From Larix kaempferi (lineage: Eukaryota; Streptophyta; Pinopsida; Pinales; Pinaceae), in contig BSBM01000068.1 in the NCBI GenBank assembly GCA_027924585.1, positions 7,608,501-7,672,500 of the forward strand: a stretch of DNA of 64,000 bases. Direction: 5' to 3'. This document shows, piece after piece, positions 10,515-23,828 of the stretch. The notes beneath the pieces were generated by a model. That model searched no databases, was not told where the DNA came from, and worked only from the letters and a program-made list of their open reading frames with translations. Each line of letters begins with the position of its first letter. Position 1 is the stretch's first letter. The position numbers and the translations under genes are program-made.

Positions 10515-13500
10515 ATGGCGAGCAGTTCTAGATTCGAGATTGAGAAATTTAATGGCCAGAGCTTTGAGCTATGGAAGCTCAAAATGGAAGATCTTCTGGT
10601 AGATAGAGAACAATGGATCGCAGTAGATCCAGGTACCATGCCCACTGGTGCGGTAAAAGAAGAATGGGAAAAGCTGGAAAGAAAAGCAAGGAGCACCATT
10701 CGTCTTTGCCTCGCAGATTTGGTATTGGTGAATGTATCTAGAGAAGATAGTGCAAAGAAGCTATGGGATAAACTGGGAAATCTGTATCAGTTAAAGTACT
10801 TGGTAAATAGGTTATTTCTGCGAAAGAAATTGTACCTTCTGAGGATGACTGATGGAGACTCTGTGTCAAAGCATCTAAACGCCTTCAATACTTTGGTAAG
10901 TCAGTTGACATCTGTTGGTATTACAATTACTGATGATGAAAAATGTATTAGTCTATTGTGCTCTTTGCCAGATTCATGGGATAATCTGGTTATAGCTATT
11001 GGGAGTAATGCAACCACACTAAACTTCGATGATGTGGTTGCATCCCTGCTATCGGAGGAAATGAGGCGGAGATCCATGGATAGTTTAACCAAGGATGCCT
11101 TATTTGTAAGAGGTTTCCCTGGAGACAGATCTAAAAATAAGTCTTCAAGTGGTAGATCTAAATCTAGAGGGACATCTAAATCTCCAGGACCTTCTGTGAG
11201 AAAATGCTGGAAGTGTGGTAAAGCTGGGTATTACAAGAAGGACTGTAAATCCAAAAATACTGATAAAAGCAGAGGACCTAATGATGCTCCATCCGCAGAT
11301 GGGAAAGAATCTACAAAGGATGGAGGAGATGTGTATCTGGCATCTTCAAGTACACATGCAAAGCATGATTCGTGGTTGATTGACTCAGGTGCATCTTATC
11401 ATATGAATCCTCACAGGGAGTGGTTTTCTGAATACAAAAAGTATGATGGACGAGATGTATTTCTGGGAGACAAATCGGTGGCGAAAATCATAGGTCGAGG
11501 AAAGATCAAGCTACTGCTCAAAGATGGAAGGGTTAAAACTCTTCCCGGGGTTCTGCACATTCCAAAGCTGGCTAGAAACCTTATATCTGTAAGTAAAATG
11601 GATGATGAAGGTGTGAAAACTTTATTTGAAAAGAACACATGCAAGATGGTTCGAGAATCACTGGTGCTGATGAGGGGAGTTCGGATTGGAACTCTATACA
11701 AGTTGTTGGGAAGCACCTTTAAAAATGGATGTAACAGTACTATTGTTCCTGAGGGTAAAAATGAAGGAGACAGAGTCCTTACTGTCTCTAGTGATAAGAT
11801 ATCGCTATGGCATCGAAGGCTGGGACATATTGGAGAGAAGGGTCTTCGACTATTACAAGGTAAAAGTATGGCTGAAGGCATGTCTGATTTCACATTAGAT
11901 TTTGATTTCTGTGAACATTACTTATATGGTAAACAGAATCGGGTAAGATTCTCATCTGGTGTTGTAAGAGCTAAAGGAATCTTAGAGTTAATACACAGTG
12001 ATGTTTTTGGACCTGTGCCTGTTCCATCACTTGGTAAATATGTGTATTATCTTTCATTTATAGATGATTTCTCAAGGAAAAATTGGATTTATTTCCTGCG
12101 TAAGAAATCTGAGGTTTTTAAAAGATTCAAAGAATTTAAGGCTCTTGTAGAGAATCAAACTGAAAAGAAAATAAAAGTACTCAGAACAGATAACGGTGGA
12201 GAATTCTGTGAAAGTGAATTTGAGGAGTTCTGTAAAACGTGTGGAATAGAAAGGCAAAAGACTACTCCATACACACCTCAACAGAATGGGGTTGCAGAAA
12301 GGATGAACAGGACATTGATGGAAAAGGCAAGGAGTATGCTCATTAGTGCAGGGCTAACACAACAATTCTGGGCAGAAGCTGTTGACACTGCGTGTTACCT
12401 AGTGAATAGGACACCCACATCAGCGTTGGTTGACAAGACACCTCATGAGGTTTGGACTAGTAAGAAACCCTCTCTCTCTCATCTCAGAGTGTTTGGGTGT
12501 GATGCTTTTGTACATGTTCCAAAGGAGAAAAGGAGCAAGTTGGATAATAAAGCAGAAAAATGTATCTTCATTGGTTACAAGGATGGAGTGAAAGGTTACA
12601 AGCTGTGGAACCCAGTAAAAAGGCAAATAGTTTAGAGTCGAGATGTGATCTTCAGAGAAGTTGAAAGCACTTCCAAGATTGAGGATGTACCAAATGAAAA
12701 GGATTCAGAGAAGCTACACTTTGATATCAAGGATGAAAGAGGTGATTCTTTTGAGGAACCAGATTCGTCTGAATCAGATGAGGAGGCAGAATCATCTGAA
12801 TCAGATGAAGAGGCGGATCCACAGACTTCGGTATTGAGGAGATCTGACCGAGTAAGAAGGCAAGTTGAAAGGTATAGTCCCCCTGATTTTCGTTCTAATT
12901 TTGTGTTATCTATTACTGATGATGATCCTAGAATTGCTAAAGAGGAAATGGATTCAGAAGATAGTAAACTATGGAAGAAGGCCATGATAGAAGAAATGGA
13001 TGCCTTGGACAAAAATGAGGCATGGGATCTGGTTGAGTTGAAAGAAAGAAGGAAGCCTGTTGGAAGCAAATGGGTATTCAAGAAGAAGTTAAATGCAACA
13101 GGTAAAGTGGAGAAGTACAAGGCTCGACCAGTAGCGAAAGGTTATTCCCAAATTGAGGGCATCGATTTTGGTGATAGTTTTTCACCTATTGCAAAATTGA
13201 CTTCGATTAGATTTATTCTGTCTATTTCTGCTGCTTTTGACCTTGAAGTAGAACAGATGGATGTAAAGATGGATTTCCTACATGGAAATCTTAATGAAGA
13301 GATGTATATGAAGCAACCATAATGGTTTGTGGTGAAAGGAAGAAAGGAGCTTGTCTGTAGGCTGAAAAATCTCTCTATGGATTGAAACAATCTCCAAGAA
13401 TGTGGTATCAAAAATTTGATACTTATATACTGGGACTTGGTTTCTCAAGAAGCGAAGCTGATCACTGTGTTTATTTTAAGCTAACTGGTGATCATTTTAT

Positions 13501-14500
13501 TTATGTAATATTGTATGTTGATGATATGTTGCTAATTGGAAACAACAAGGAAATCATCAAGGATGTCAAAAATCAGCTGTCATCTGAATTTGACATGAAA
13601 GATCTTGGTGCTGCAAATTTTATTTTCGGCATGGAAATAAAAAGAGATCGTGAAAACAGGAAACTCTGGTTAAATCAGAGGAAATATGTTGAAACAATAT
13701 TGAAGAGATTTAATATGCAGGAAAGCAAACTAGTGAAGGTGCCCATTCCTATAGGTGTAAGGTTATCTGCAGAACAGTGTCCCACGACACAAGAAGAGGT
13801 AGAGGACAAGAATCATGTTCCCTATGCTAGTGCAGTTGGCAGTCTGATGTATGCCATGGTCTGTACTAGACCAGATATAGCCCATGCAGTGGGATTTTTG
13901 AGTAGATACATGTCAAAACAAGGAAAGGAACATTGGACTGCAGTAAAGAGGGTCTTCAGGTATTTGTGTGGCACTACAGATTTTGCAATCTGCTACCAAG
14001 GAAGACTCGGTCTAAACAAAGAGATAGATATACAAGGATTTGCTGATGTTGACTGGGCTACAGATCTTGATCACAGAAGATCTACAAGTGGCTACATTTT
14101 TAATCTATTTGGAGGAGCAATCAGTTGGATGAGTAGAAGACAAGCTGTAGTTGCACTCTCAACTACAGAAGCTGAATACATGGCAGCTACCGATGCAAGT
14201 AAGGAAGCTGTATGGTTGCAAAGATTGTGTTCAGGTATTGGTTTTATTTAGAATGCAGTAAAGATTGGCCGTGATAGCTCAAGTGCAATATTTCTGGCAA
14301 AGAACCCTACTTATCACTCGAGGACAAAGCACATTGATATGCAGTACCATTTCGTTAAAGACATGGTTGAACAAAACAAAGTGTTCCTGGAGAAGGTTGA
14401 CACTTTGGTAAATGTTGTAGACTCTTTGACAAAGTCTGTGAGTACTCAGAAGTTCTCTTGGTGTAAAGAGAACATGGGCATTGTTGCCCTGAATTGTTAA
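10515..14500 (+). pseudogene. Copia-A unit 2 Gag-Pol, broken
   Basis: Polyprotein of a Copia element; the start is the conserved ATG at 10515, 129 bp after the LTR. Order seen: gag (FELWKLKMEDLL), zinc knuckle with His changed to Tyr (CWKCGKAGYYKKDC), protease LIDSGASYHM, integrase zinc region with its last Cys lost (FCEHYLYG), integrase core RTDNGGEF and TPQQNGVAER, RT with YVDDMLLIG, RNase H ALSTTEAEY. Breaks: TAG at 12633-12635, TAA at 13320-13322, a one-base loss in an A-run near 13367, TAG at 14249-14251. The 706-residue first frame would stop between integrase and RT. Confidence 0.92.
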
Positions 14501-14546
14501 AGTCATAAATTTCTCCTGTATGTGAAGAGAACAACAAGTGGGAGAA

Positions 14547-15052
14547 TGTTGGGAATGTTATATCTCTTCACATGGTGGCTACATGTACAACATGATCCCT
14601 TGTCCAGTAGTGATTCGCCTGTGCCGGGCGCGTCCGGAGGGGGGGGGTTAGAGGGGGGGGTATCCCGATAGGGCCCACCCCCTTCGTTTCGGACCATTAG
14701 GCCCCCGGACTCCGCGCGGAGCGCAAAATTTTTTGGGTTGTTTTTTGCTTTTTCACGATTTCGACCCATTGTACTCTATCTAATCTCGGTAAAAGGGATT
14801 AGGGTTGTAACCTAATTTCGGGTAAACGAATTAGGTTTTTAGATGCTGCCGAATACCATATATTGTATTGTACATGGTTAAATAAACATATAATGAAAAG
14901 GAGCAGTGCGGCTCTAAGTTTTGCTGGTTTTTTTCCGGTTAAGCGTTTCCAGGTGAAAATCTCAGTGTTATGTGTGTGCCATTGTGTATTCTCTGTTAAT
15001 GCTTAAGAATCAATATAAGTTTGTACTTCACTGTTAAGGTTTAAAACTTACA
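14547..15052 (+). repeat. Copia-A LTR-c (506 bp)
   Basis: Shared by units 2 and 3, with the same ends as LTR-b. The G-run near 14640 is longer than in the other LTRs. It is followed by a primer site carrying one G-to-A change. Confidence 0.93.
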
Positions 15053-15180
15053 TTTGGTATCAAAGCATTTTTCGGTTCAGAGGGACGCCTTTGTTTCCAA
15101 GGTTTTGGATCAATCTTGGATTTGTGATAAACCTAGTTTCAGTGGGAGCTATGCAGCGGTGATTTATTTTTCTTTAAAGA

Positions 15181-18100
15181 ATGGCGAGCAGTTCTAGATT
15201 CGAGATTGAGAAATTTAATGGCCAAAGCTTTGAGCTATGGAAGCTCAAAATGGAAGATCTTCTGGTAGATAGAGAACAATGGATTGTAGTAGATCCAGGT
15301 ACCATGCTCACTGGTGTGGTAAAAGAAGAATGGGAAAACCTGGAAAGAAAAGCAAGGAGCACCATTCGTCTTTGCCTCACAGATTCGATATTGGTGAATG
15401 TATCTGGAGAAGACAGTGCAAAGAAGCTATGGGATAAACTGGGAAATCTGTATCAGTCAAAGTCCCTAGTAAATAAGTTATTTCTGCGAAAGAAATTGTA
15501 CCTTCTGAGGATGACTGATGGAGACTCTGTGTCAGAGCATCTAAATGCCTTCAATACTCAGGTAAGTCAGTTGACATCTGTTGGTATTACAATTACTGAT
15601 GATGAAAAATGTATTAGTCTGTTGTGCTCTTTGCCAGATTCATGGGATAATCTGGTTATAGCTATTGGGAGTAATGCAACCATGCTAAACTTCGATGATG
15701 TGGTTGCATCCCTGCTATCGGTGGAAATGAGGCGGAGATCCATGGCTAGTTCAACCAAGGATGCCTTATTTGTAAGAGGTCGCCCTAGACACAGATCTAA
15801 AAAAAAGTCTTCAGGTGGTAGATTTAAATCTAGAGGGAGATCTAAATCTCCAGGACCTTCTGTAAGAAAATGCTGGAAGTGCGGTAAAGCTGGGCATTAC
15901 AAGAAGTATTGTAAATCCAAAAATACTGATAAAAGCATAGGACCTAATGATGCTCCATCCGTAGATGGGAAAGAATCTACAGAGGATGGAGGAGATGTGT
16001 ATCTAGCATCTTCAAGTACACATGCAGAGCATGATTCGTGGTTGATTGACTCGGGTGCGTCTTATCATATGACTCCTCACAGGGAGTGGTTTTCTGAATA
16101 CGAAAAGTATGATGGAGGAGATGTATTTCTGGGAGACAACTCGGTGGAGAAAATCATAGGTCGAGGAAAGAACAAGCTACTGCTCAAAGATGGAAGGGTT
16201 AAAACTCTTCCTGGGGTTCTGCACATTCCAAAGCTGGATAGAAACCTTATATCTGTAAGTAAAATGGATGATGCAGGTGTGAAAAATTTATTTGAAAAGA
16301 ACACATGCAAGATGGTTCGAGAATCACTGGTGCTGATGAGGGGAGTTCGGATTGGAACTCTATACAAGTTGTTGGGAAGCACCTTTAAAAATGGATGTAA
16401 CAACACTATTGTTCTTGAGGGTAAAAATGAAGGAGACAGAGTCCTTACTGTCTCTAGTGAGAAGACATCGCTATGGCATCGAAGGCTGGGACATATTGGA
16501 GAGAAGGGTCTTCGACTATTACAAGGTAAAAGTATGGCTGAAGGCATGTCTGATTTCACATTAGATTTTGATTTTTGTGAACATTTCTTATATGGTAAAC
16601 AGAATCGGGTAAGATTCTCATCTGGTGTTGTAAGAGCTAAAGGAATCTTAGAGTTAATACACAGTGATGTTTTTGGACCTGTGCCTGTTCCATCACTTGG
16701 TAAATCTGTGTATTATGTTTCATTTATAGATGATTTCTCAAGGAAAACTTGGATTTATTTCCTGCGTAAGAAATCTGAGGTTTTTAAAAGATTCAAAGAA
16801 TTTAAGGCTCTTGTAGAGAATCAAACTGAAAAGAAAATAAAAGTACTCAGAACAGATAATGGTGGAGAATTCTGTGAAAGTGAATTTGAGGAGTTCTGTA
16901 AAACGTGTGGAATAGCAAGGCAAAAGACTACTCCATACACACCTCAACAGAATGGGGTTGCAGAAAGGAGGAACAAGACATTGATGGAAAAGGCAAGGAG
17001 TATGCTCAATGGTGCAGGGATAACACAACAATTCTGGGCAGAAGCTGTTGACACTGCATGTTACCTAGTGAATAGGACGCCCACATCAGCGTTGGTTGAC
17101 AAGACACCTCATGAGGTTTGGCCTAGTAAGAAACCCTCTCTCTCTCATCTCAGAGTGTTTGGGTGTGATGCTTTTGTACATGTTTCAAAGGAGAAAAGGA
17201 GCAAGTTGGATAATAAAGTGGAAAAATGTATCTTCATTGGTTACAAGGTTGGAGTGAAAGGTTACAAGCTGTGGAACCCAGTAAAAAGGAAAACAGTTTA
17301 CAGTCGAGATGTGATCTTCAGAGAAGTTGAAAGCACTTCCAAGATTGAGGATGTACCAAAGGAAAACGATTCAGAGAAGCTACACTTTGATATGAAGGAT
17401 GAAAGAGCTGATTCTTTTGAGGAACCAGATTCGTCTGAATCAGATGAGAAGGAAGAATCATCGGAATCAGATGAAGAGGCGGATCCACAGACTCCGGTAT
17501 TGAGGAGATATGACCGAGTAAGAAGGCAAGATGAAAGGTATAGTCCCCCTGATTTTCATTCTAATTTTGTGTTATCTATTACTGATGATGATCCTCGAAC
17601 TGCTAAAGAGGCAATGGATTCAGAAGATAGTAAACTATGGAGGAAGGCCATGATAGAAGAAATGGATGCCTTGGACAAAAATGAGGCATGGGATCTGGTT
17701 GAGTTGCCAAAAGGAAGAAAGCCTGTTGGAAGCAAATGGGTATTCAAGAAGAAGTTAAATGCAGCAGGTAAAGTGGAGAAGTACAAGGCTCGACGAGTAG
17801 CGATAGGTTATTCCCAAATTGAGGGCATCGATTTTCGTGAGATTTTTTCAACTGTTGCAAAATTGACTTCTATTAGATTTCTTCTATCTATTTCTGCTGC
17901 TTTTGACCTTGAAGTAGAACAGATCGATGTAAAGACGGCTTTCCTACATGGAAATCTTAATGAAGAGATCTATATGAAGCAACCAGAACGGTTTGTGGTG
18001 AAAGGAAGAAAGGAGCTTGTCTGTAAGCTAAAAAAATCTCTCTATGGATTGAAACAATCTCCAAGAATGTGGTATCAAAAATTTGATACTTATATACTGG

Positions 18101-19167
18101 GACTTGGTTTCTCAAGAAGCAAAGCTGATCATTGTGTTTATTTTAAGCTAACTGGTGATCATTTTATTTATGTAATATTGTATGTTGATGATATGTTGCT
18201 AATTGGAAACAACAAGGAAATCATCAAGGATGTCAAAAATCAGTTGTCATCTGAATTTGACATGAAATATCTTGGTGCTGCAAATTTTATTTTGAGCATG
18301 GAAATAAAAAGAGATCGTGAAAATAGGAAACTCTGGTTAAATCAGAGGAAATATGTTGAAACGATATTGAAGAGATTTAATATGTAGGAAAGCAAACCAG
18401 TGAAGGTGCCCATTCCTGTAGGTGTAAGGTTATCTACAGAACAGTGTCCCACGACACAAGAAGAGGTAGAGGACATGTCTCATGTTCCCTATGCTAGTGC
18501 AGTTGGCAGTCTGATGTATGCCATGGTCTGTACTAGACCAGATATAGCCCATGCAGTGGGAGCTTTGAGTAGATACATGTCAAAACCAGGAAAGGAACAT
18601 TGAAATGCAGTAAAGAGGGTCTTCAGGTATTTGCGTGGCACTACAGATTTTGCAATCTGCTACCAAGGAAGACCCGGTCTAAACAGAGAGATAGATATAC
18701 AAGGATTTGTTGATGTTGACTGGGCTGGAGATCTTGATCACATAAGATCTACAAGTGGCTACATTTTTAATCTATTTGGAGGAGCAAGCAGTTGGATGAG
18801 TAGAAGACAAGCTGTAGTTGCACTCTCAACTACAGAAGCTGAATACATGGAAGCTACCCATGCAAGTAAGGAAGCTGTATGGTTGCAAAGATTGTGTTCA
18901 GGTATTGGTTTTATTCAGAATGCAGTAAAGATTGGATATGATAGCTCAAGTGCAATATTTCTGGCAAAGAACCCTGCTTATCACTCGAGGACAAAGCATA
19001 TTGATATGCAGCACCATTTCGTCAGAGACATGGTTGAACAAAACAAAGTGTTGCTGGAGAAGGTTGACACTTTGGTAAATGTTGCAGACTCTTTGACAAA
19101 GTCTGTGAGTACTCAGAAGTTCTCTTGGTGTAAAGAGAACATGGGAATTGTTGCCCTGAATTGTTAA
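15181..19167 (+). pseudogene. Copia-A unit 3 Gag-Pol, two stops only
   Basis: The best-preserved copy: 1329 codons in one frame, with just two premature stops, TAG at 18385-18387 (codon 1069) and TGA at 18601-18603 (codon 1141). The 1068-residue open part contains gag, an intact knuckle CWKCGKAGHYKKYC near residues 231-244, protease LIDSGAS near 285-291, integrase LWHRRLGHIG near 430, HSDVFGP, RTDNGGEF, and RT with YVDD at 18181-18192 (residues 1001-1004). RNase H lies beyond the stops. The integrase zinc region has Cys changed to Phe (FCEHFLYG), which should harm zinc binding. Product, if made: particle protein plus protease, integrase and most of RT, without RNase H. Confidence 0.93.
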
Positions 19168-19213
19168 AGTCATAAATTTCTCCTGTATGTGAAGAGAACA
19201 ACAAGTGAGAGAA

Positions 19214-19678
19214 TGTTGGGAATGTTATATCTCTTCACATGGTGGCTGCATGTACAACACGATCCCTTGCCCAGTAGTGATTCCCCTGCGTCGGGCAGGT
19301 CCGGAGGGGAGGGTTAGAGCGGGGGGTAGGCCGACAGGGCCCACCCCCTTCATTTCGGACCGTTAGGCCCCCGGAGTCCACGCGGAGCGCAAAATGTTTT
19401 GGGTTGTTTTTTGGTTTTTCGCGATTTCGACTCATTGTACTCTATCTAATCCTGGTAAAAGGGATTAGGGTTGTAACCTAATTTCCGGTAAACGAATTAG
19501 GGTTTTAGATGCTGCGAAATACCATATATTGTATTGTACATGGTTAAATAAACATATAATGAAAAGGAGCAATGCGGCTCTAAGTTTTGCTGGTTTTTTC
19601 CCGGTTAAGGGTTTCCAGGTGAAAATCTCAGTGTTATGTGTGTGCCATTATGTATTCTCTGTTAATGCTTAAGAATCT
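19214..19678 (+). repeat. Copia-A LTR-d, 3' end deleted
   Basis: Starts normally with TGTTGGGAATG but breaks off after GCTTAAGAATC. The last roughly 45 bp of the LTR and the following primer site are gone, and the sequence resumes at ATTTTTGGGTTCAGAGG of the leader. This accounts for the roughly 52-bp shorter unit 4. Confidence 0.9.
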
Positions 19679-19796
19679 ATACATTTTTGGGTTCAGAGGG
19701 ATGCCTTTGTTTCCAAGGGTTTGGCTCGATCTTGGATTTGTGATAAACTTGGTTTCAGTGGGAGCTTTGCAGCGGTGATTTATTTTTCTTTAAAGA

Positions 19797-22700
19797 ATGG
19801 CGAGCAGTTCTAGATTTGAGAATGAGAAATTTAATGGCCAGAGCTTTGAGCCATGGAAGCTCAAAATGGAAGATCTTCTGGTAGATAGAGAACAATGGAT
19901 CGCAGTAGATCCAGGTACCATGCCCACTGGTGCGGTAAAAAAAGAATGGGAAAATCTAGAAAGAAAAGCAAGGAGCACCATTCGTCTTTGCCTCGCAGAT
20001 TCGGTATTGATGAGCGTATCTGGAGAAGACAGTGCAAAGAAGCTATGGGATAAACTGGGAAATCTGTATCAGTCAAAGTCCCTGGTAAATAAGTTATTTC
20101 TGTGAAAGAAATTGTACCTTCTGAGGATGACTGATGGAGACTCTGTGTCAGAGCATCTAAACGCCTTCAATACTATGGTAAGTCTGTTGAGATATGTTGG
20201 TATTACAATTACTGATGATGAAAAATGTATTAGTCTGTTGTGCTCTTTGCCAGATTCATGGGATAATCTGGTTATAGCTATTGGGAGTAATGCAACCATG
20301 CTAAACTTCGATGATGTGGTTGCATCCCTGCTGTCGGTGGAAAGAGGCAGAGATCCATGGATAGTTCAACCAAGGATGCCTTATTTGTAAGAGGTCGCCT
20401 TGGAGACAGATCTAAAAAAAAGTCTTCAGGTGGTAGATCTAAATCTAGAGGTAGATCTAAATCTCCAAGACCTTCTGTAAGAAAATGCTGGAAGTGCGGT
20501 AAAGCTGGGCATTACAAGAAGGATTCTAAATCCAAAAATACTAATAAAAGCATAGGACCTAATGATGCTCCATCCGCAGATGGGAAAGAATCTACAGAGG
20601 ATGGAGGAGATGTGTATCTGGCATCTTCAAGTACACATGCAGAGCATGATTCGTGGTTGATTGACTCGGGTGCATCTTATCATATGACTCCTCACAGGGA
20701 GTGGTTTTCTGAATACGAAAAGTATGATGGAGGAGATGTATTTCTGGGAGACAACTCGATGGCGAAAATCATAGGTCGAGGAAAGATGAAGCTACTGCTC
20801 AAAGATGGAAGGGTTAAAACTCTTCCCGGGGTTCTGCACATTCCAAAGCTGGCTAGAAACCTTATATCTGTAAGTAAAATGGATGATGCAGGTGTGAAAA
20901 ATTTATTTGAAAAGAACACATGCAAGATGGTTCGAGAATCACTGGTGCTGATGAGGGGAGTTCAGATTGGAACTCTATACAAGTTTTTGGGAAGCACCTT
21001 TAAAAATGGATGTAACAGCACTATTGTTCCTGAGGGTAAAAATGAAGGAGACAGAGTCCTTACTGTCTCTAGTCAGAAGACATCACTATGGCATCGAAGG
21101 CTGGGACATACTGGAGAGAAGGGTCTTCGACTATTACAAGGTAAAAGTATGGATGAAGGAATGTCTGATTTCACATTAGATTTTGATTTCTGTGAACATT
21201 GCTTATATGGTAAACAGAATCGGGTAAGATTCTCATCTGGTGTTGTAAGAGCTAAAGGAATCTTAGAGTTAATACACAGTGATGTTTTTGGATCTGTGCC
21301 TGTTCCATCACTTGGTAAATCTGTGTATTATGTTTCATTTATAGATGATTTCTCAAGGAAAACTTGGATTTATTTCCTGCGTAAGAAATCTGAGGTTTTT
21401 AAAAGATTCAAAGAATTTAAGTCTCTTGTAGAGAATCAAACTGAAAAGAAAATAAAAGTACTCAGAACAGATAACGGTGGAGAATTCTATGAAAGTGAAT
21501 TTGAGGAGTTCTATAAAATGTGTGGAATAGCAAGGCAAAAGACTACTCCATACACACCTCAATAGAATGGGGTTGCAGAAAGGATGAACAGGACATTGAT
21601 GGAAAAGGCAAGGAGTATGCTCAATGGTGCAGGGCTAACACAACAATTCTGGGCAGAAGCTGTTGACACTGCGTGTTACCTAGTGAATAGGACACCCACA
21701 TCAACATTGGTTGACAAGACACCATATGAGGTTTGGACTAGTAAGAAACCCTCTCTCGCTCATCTCAGAGTGTTTGGATGTGATGCTTTTGTACATGTTC
21801 CAAAGGAGAAAAGGAGCAAGTTGGATAATAAAGTGGAAAAATGTATCTTCATTGGTTACAAGGATGGAGTGAAAGGTTACAAGCTGTGGAACCCAGTAAA
21901 AAGGCAAACAGTTTACAGTCGAGATGTGATCTTCAGAGGAGTTGAAAGCACTTCCAAGATTGAGGATGTACCAAAGGAAAAGGATTCAGAGAAACTACAC
22001 TTTGATATCAAGGATGAAAGAGGTGATTCTTTTGAGGAACCAGATTCGTCTGAATCAGATGAGGAGGCAGAATCGTCTAAATCAGATGAAGAGGCGGATC
22101 CACAGACTCTGGTATTGAGGAGATCTGACCGAGTAAGAAGGCAAGTTGAAAGGTATAGTCCCCCTGATTTTCATTCTAATTTTGTGTTATCTATTACTGA
22201 TGATGATCCTAGAATTGCTAAAGAGGCAATGGATTCAGAAGATAGTAAACTATAGAAGAAGGCCATGATAGAAGAAATGGATGCCTTGGACAAAAATGAG
22301 GCATGGGATCTGGTTGAGTTGCCAGAAGGAAGAAATCCTGTTGGAAGCAAATGGGTATTCAAGAAGAAGTTAAATGCAGCAGGTAAAGTGGAGAAGTACA
22401 AGGCTCGACTAGTAGCGAAAGGTTATTCCCAAATTGAGGGCATCGATTTTGGTGAGATTTTTTCACCTGTTGCAAAATTGACTTCTATTAGATTTCTTCT
22501 ATCTATTTCTGCTGCTTTTGACCTTGAAGTAGAACAGATGAATGTAAAGACGGCTTTCCTACATGGAAATCTTAATGAAGAGATCTATATGAAGCAACCA
22601 GAATGGTTTGTGGTGAAAGGAAGAAAGGAGCTTGTCTATAAGCTGAAAAAATCTCTCTATGGATTGAAACAATCTCTAAGAATGTGGTATCAAAAATTTG

Positions 22701-23782
22701 ATACTTATGTACTGGGACTTGGTTTCTCAAGAAGCAAAGCTGATCATTGTGTTTATTTTAAGCTAACTGGTGATCATTTTATTTATGTAATATTGTATGT
22801 TGATGATATGTTGCTAATTGGAAACAACAAGGAAATAATCAAGGATGTCAAAAATCAGCTGTCATCTGAATTTGACATGAAATATCTTTGTGCTACAAAT
22901 TTTATTTTGAGCATGGAAATAAAAAGAGATCGTGAAAATAGGAAACTCTGGTTAAATCAGAGGAAATATGGTTAAACGATATTGAAGAGATTTAATATGC
23001 AGGAAAGCAAACCAGTGAAGGTGCCCATTCCTGTAGGTGTAAGGTTATCTGGAGAATAGTGTCCCACGACACAAGAAGAGGTAGAGGACATGTCTCATGT
23101 TCCCTATGCTAGTGCAGTTGGTAGTCTGATGTATGCCATGGTCTATACTAGACCAGATATAGCCCATGCAGTGGGAGTTTTGAGTAGATACATGTCAAAA
23201 CCAGGAAAGGAACATTGGACTGCAGTAAAGAGGGTCTTTAGGTATTTGTGTGGCACTACAGATTTTGCAATCTGCTACCAAGGAAGACCCGGTCTAAACA
23301 GAGAGATAGATATACAAGGATTTGCTGATGCTGACTGAGCTGGAGATCTTGATCACAGAAGATCTACAAGTGGCTACGTTTTTAATCTATTTGGAGGAGC
23401 AATCAGTTGGATGAGTAGAAGACAAGCTGTAGTTGCACTCTCAACTACAGAAGTTGAATACATGGCAGCTACCCATGCAAGTAAGGAAGCGGTATGGTTG
23501 CAAAGATTGTGTTCAGGTATTGGTTTTATTCAGAATGCAGTAAAGATTGGCTATGATAGCTCAAGTGCAATATTTCTTGCAAAGAACTCTGCTTATCACT
23601 CGAGGACAACGCACATTGATGTGCGGTACCATTTCGTCAGAGACATGGTTGAACAAAACAAAGTGTTGCTGGAGAAGGTTGACACTTTGGTAAATGTTGC
23701 AGACTCTTTGACAAAGTCTGTGAGTACTCAGAAGTTCTCTTGGTGTAAAGAGAACATGGGCATTGTTGCCCTGAATTGTTAA
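19797..23782 (+). pseudogene. Copia-A unit 4 Gag-Pol, many stops
   Basis: Same 1329-codon layout as unit 3, more decayed: TGA at 20103-20105, a one-base loss near 20345, TAG at 21563-21565, TAG at 22253-22255, a local shift giving TAA at 22973-22975, TAG at 23057-23059, TGA at 23336-23338. The gag knuckle has its last Cys changed to Ser (CWKCGKAGHYKKDS). The integrase zinc motif is intact here (FCEHCLYG), unlike units 2 and 3. RT keeps YVDDMLLIG. It shares KYL and ILSMEIK with unit 3 against KDL and IFGMEIK in unit 2. Confidence 0.92.
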
Positions 23783-23828
23783 AGTCATAAATTTCTCCTG
23801 TATGTGAAGAGAACAACAAGTGGGAGAA

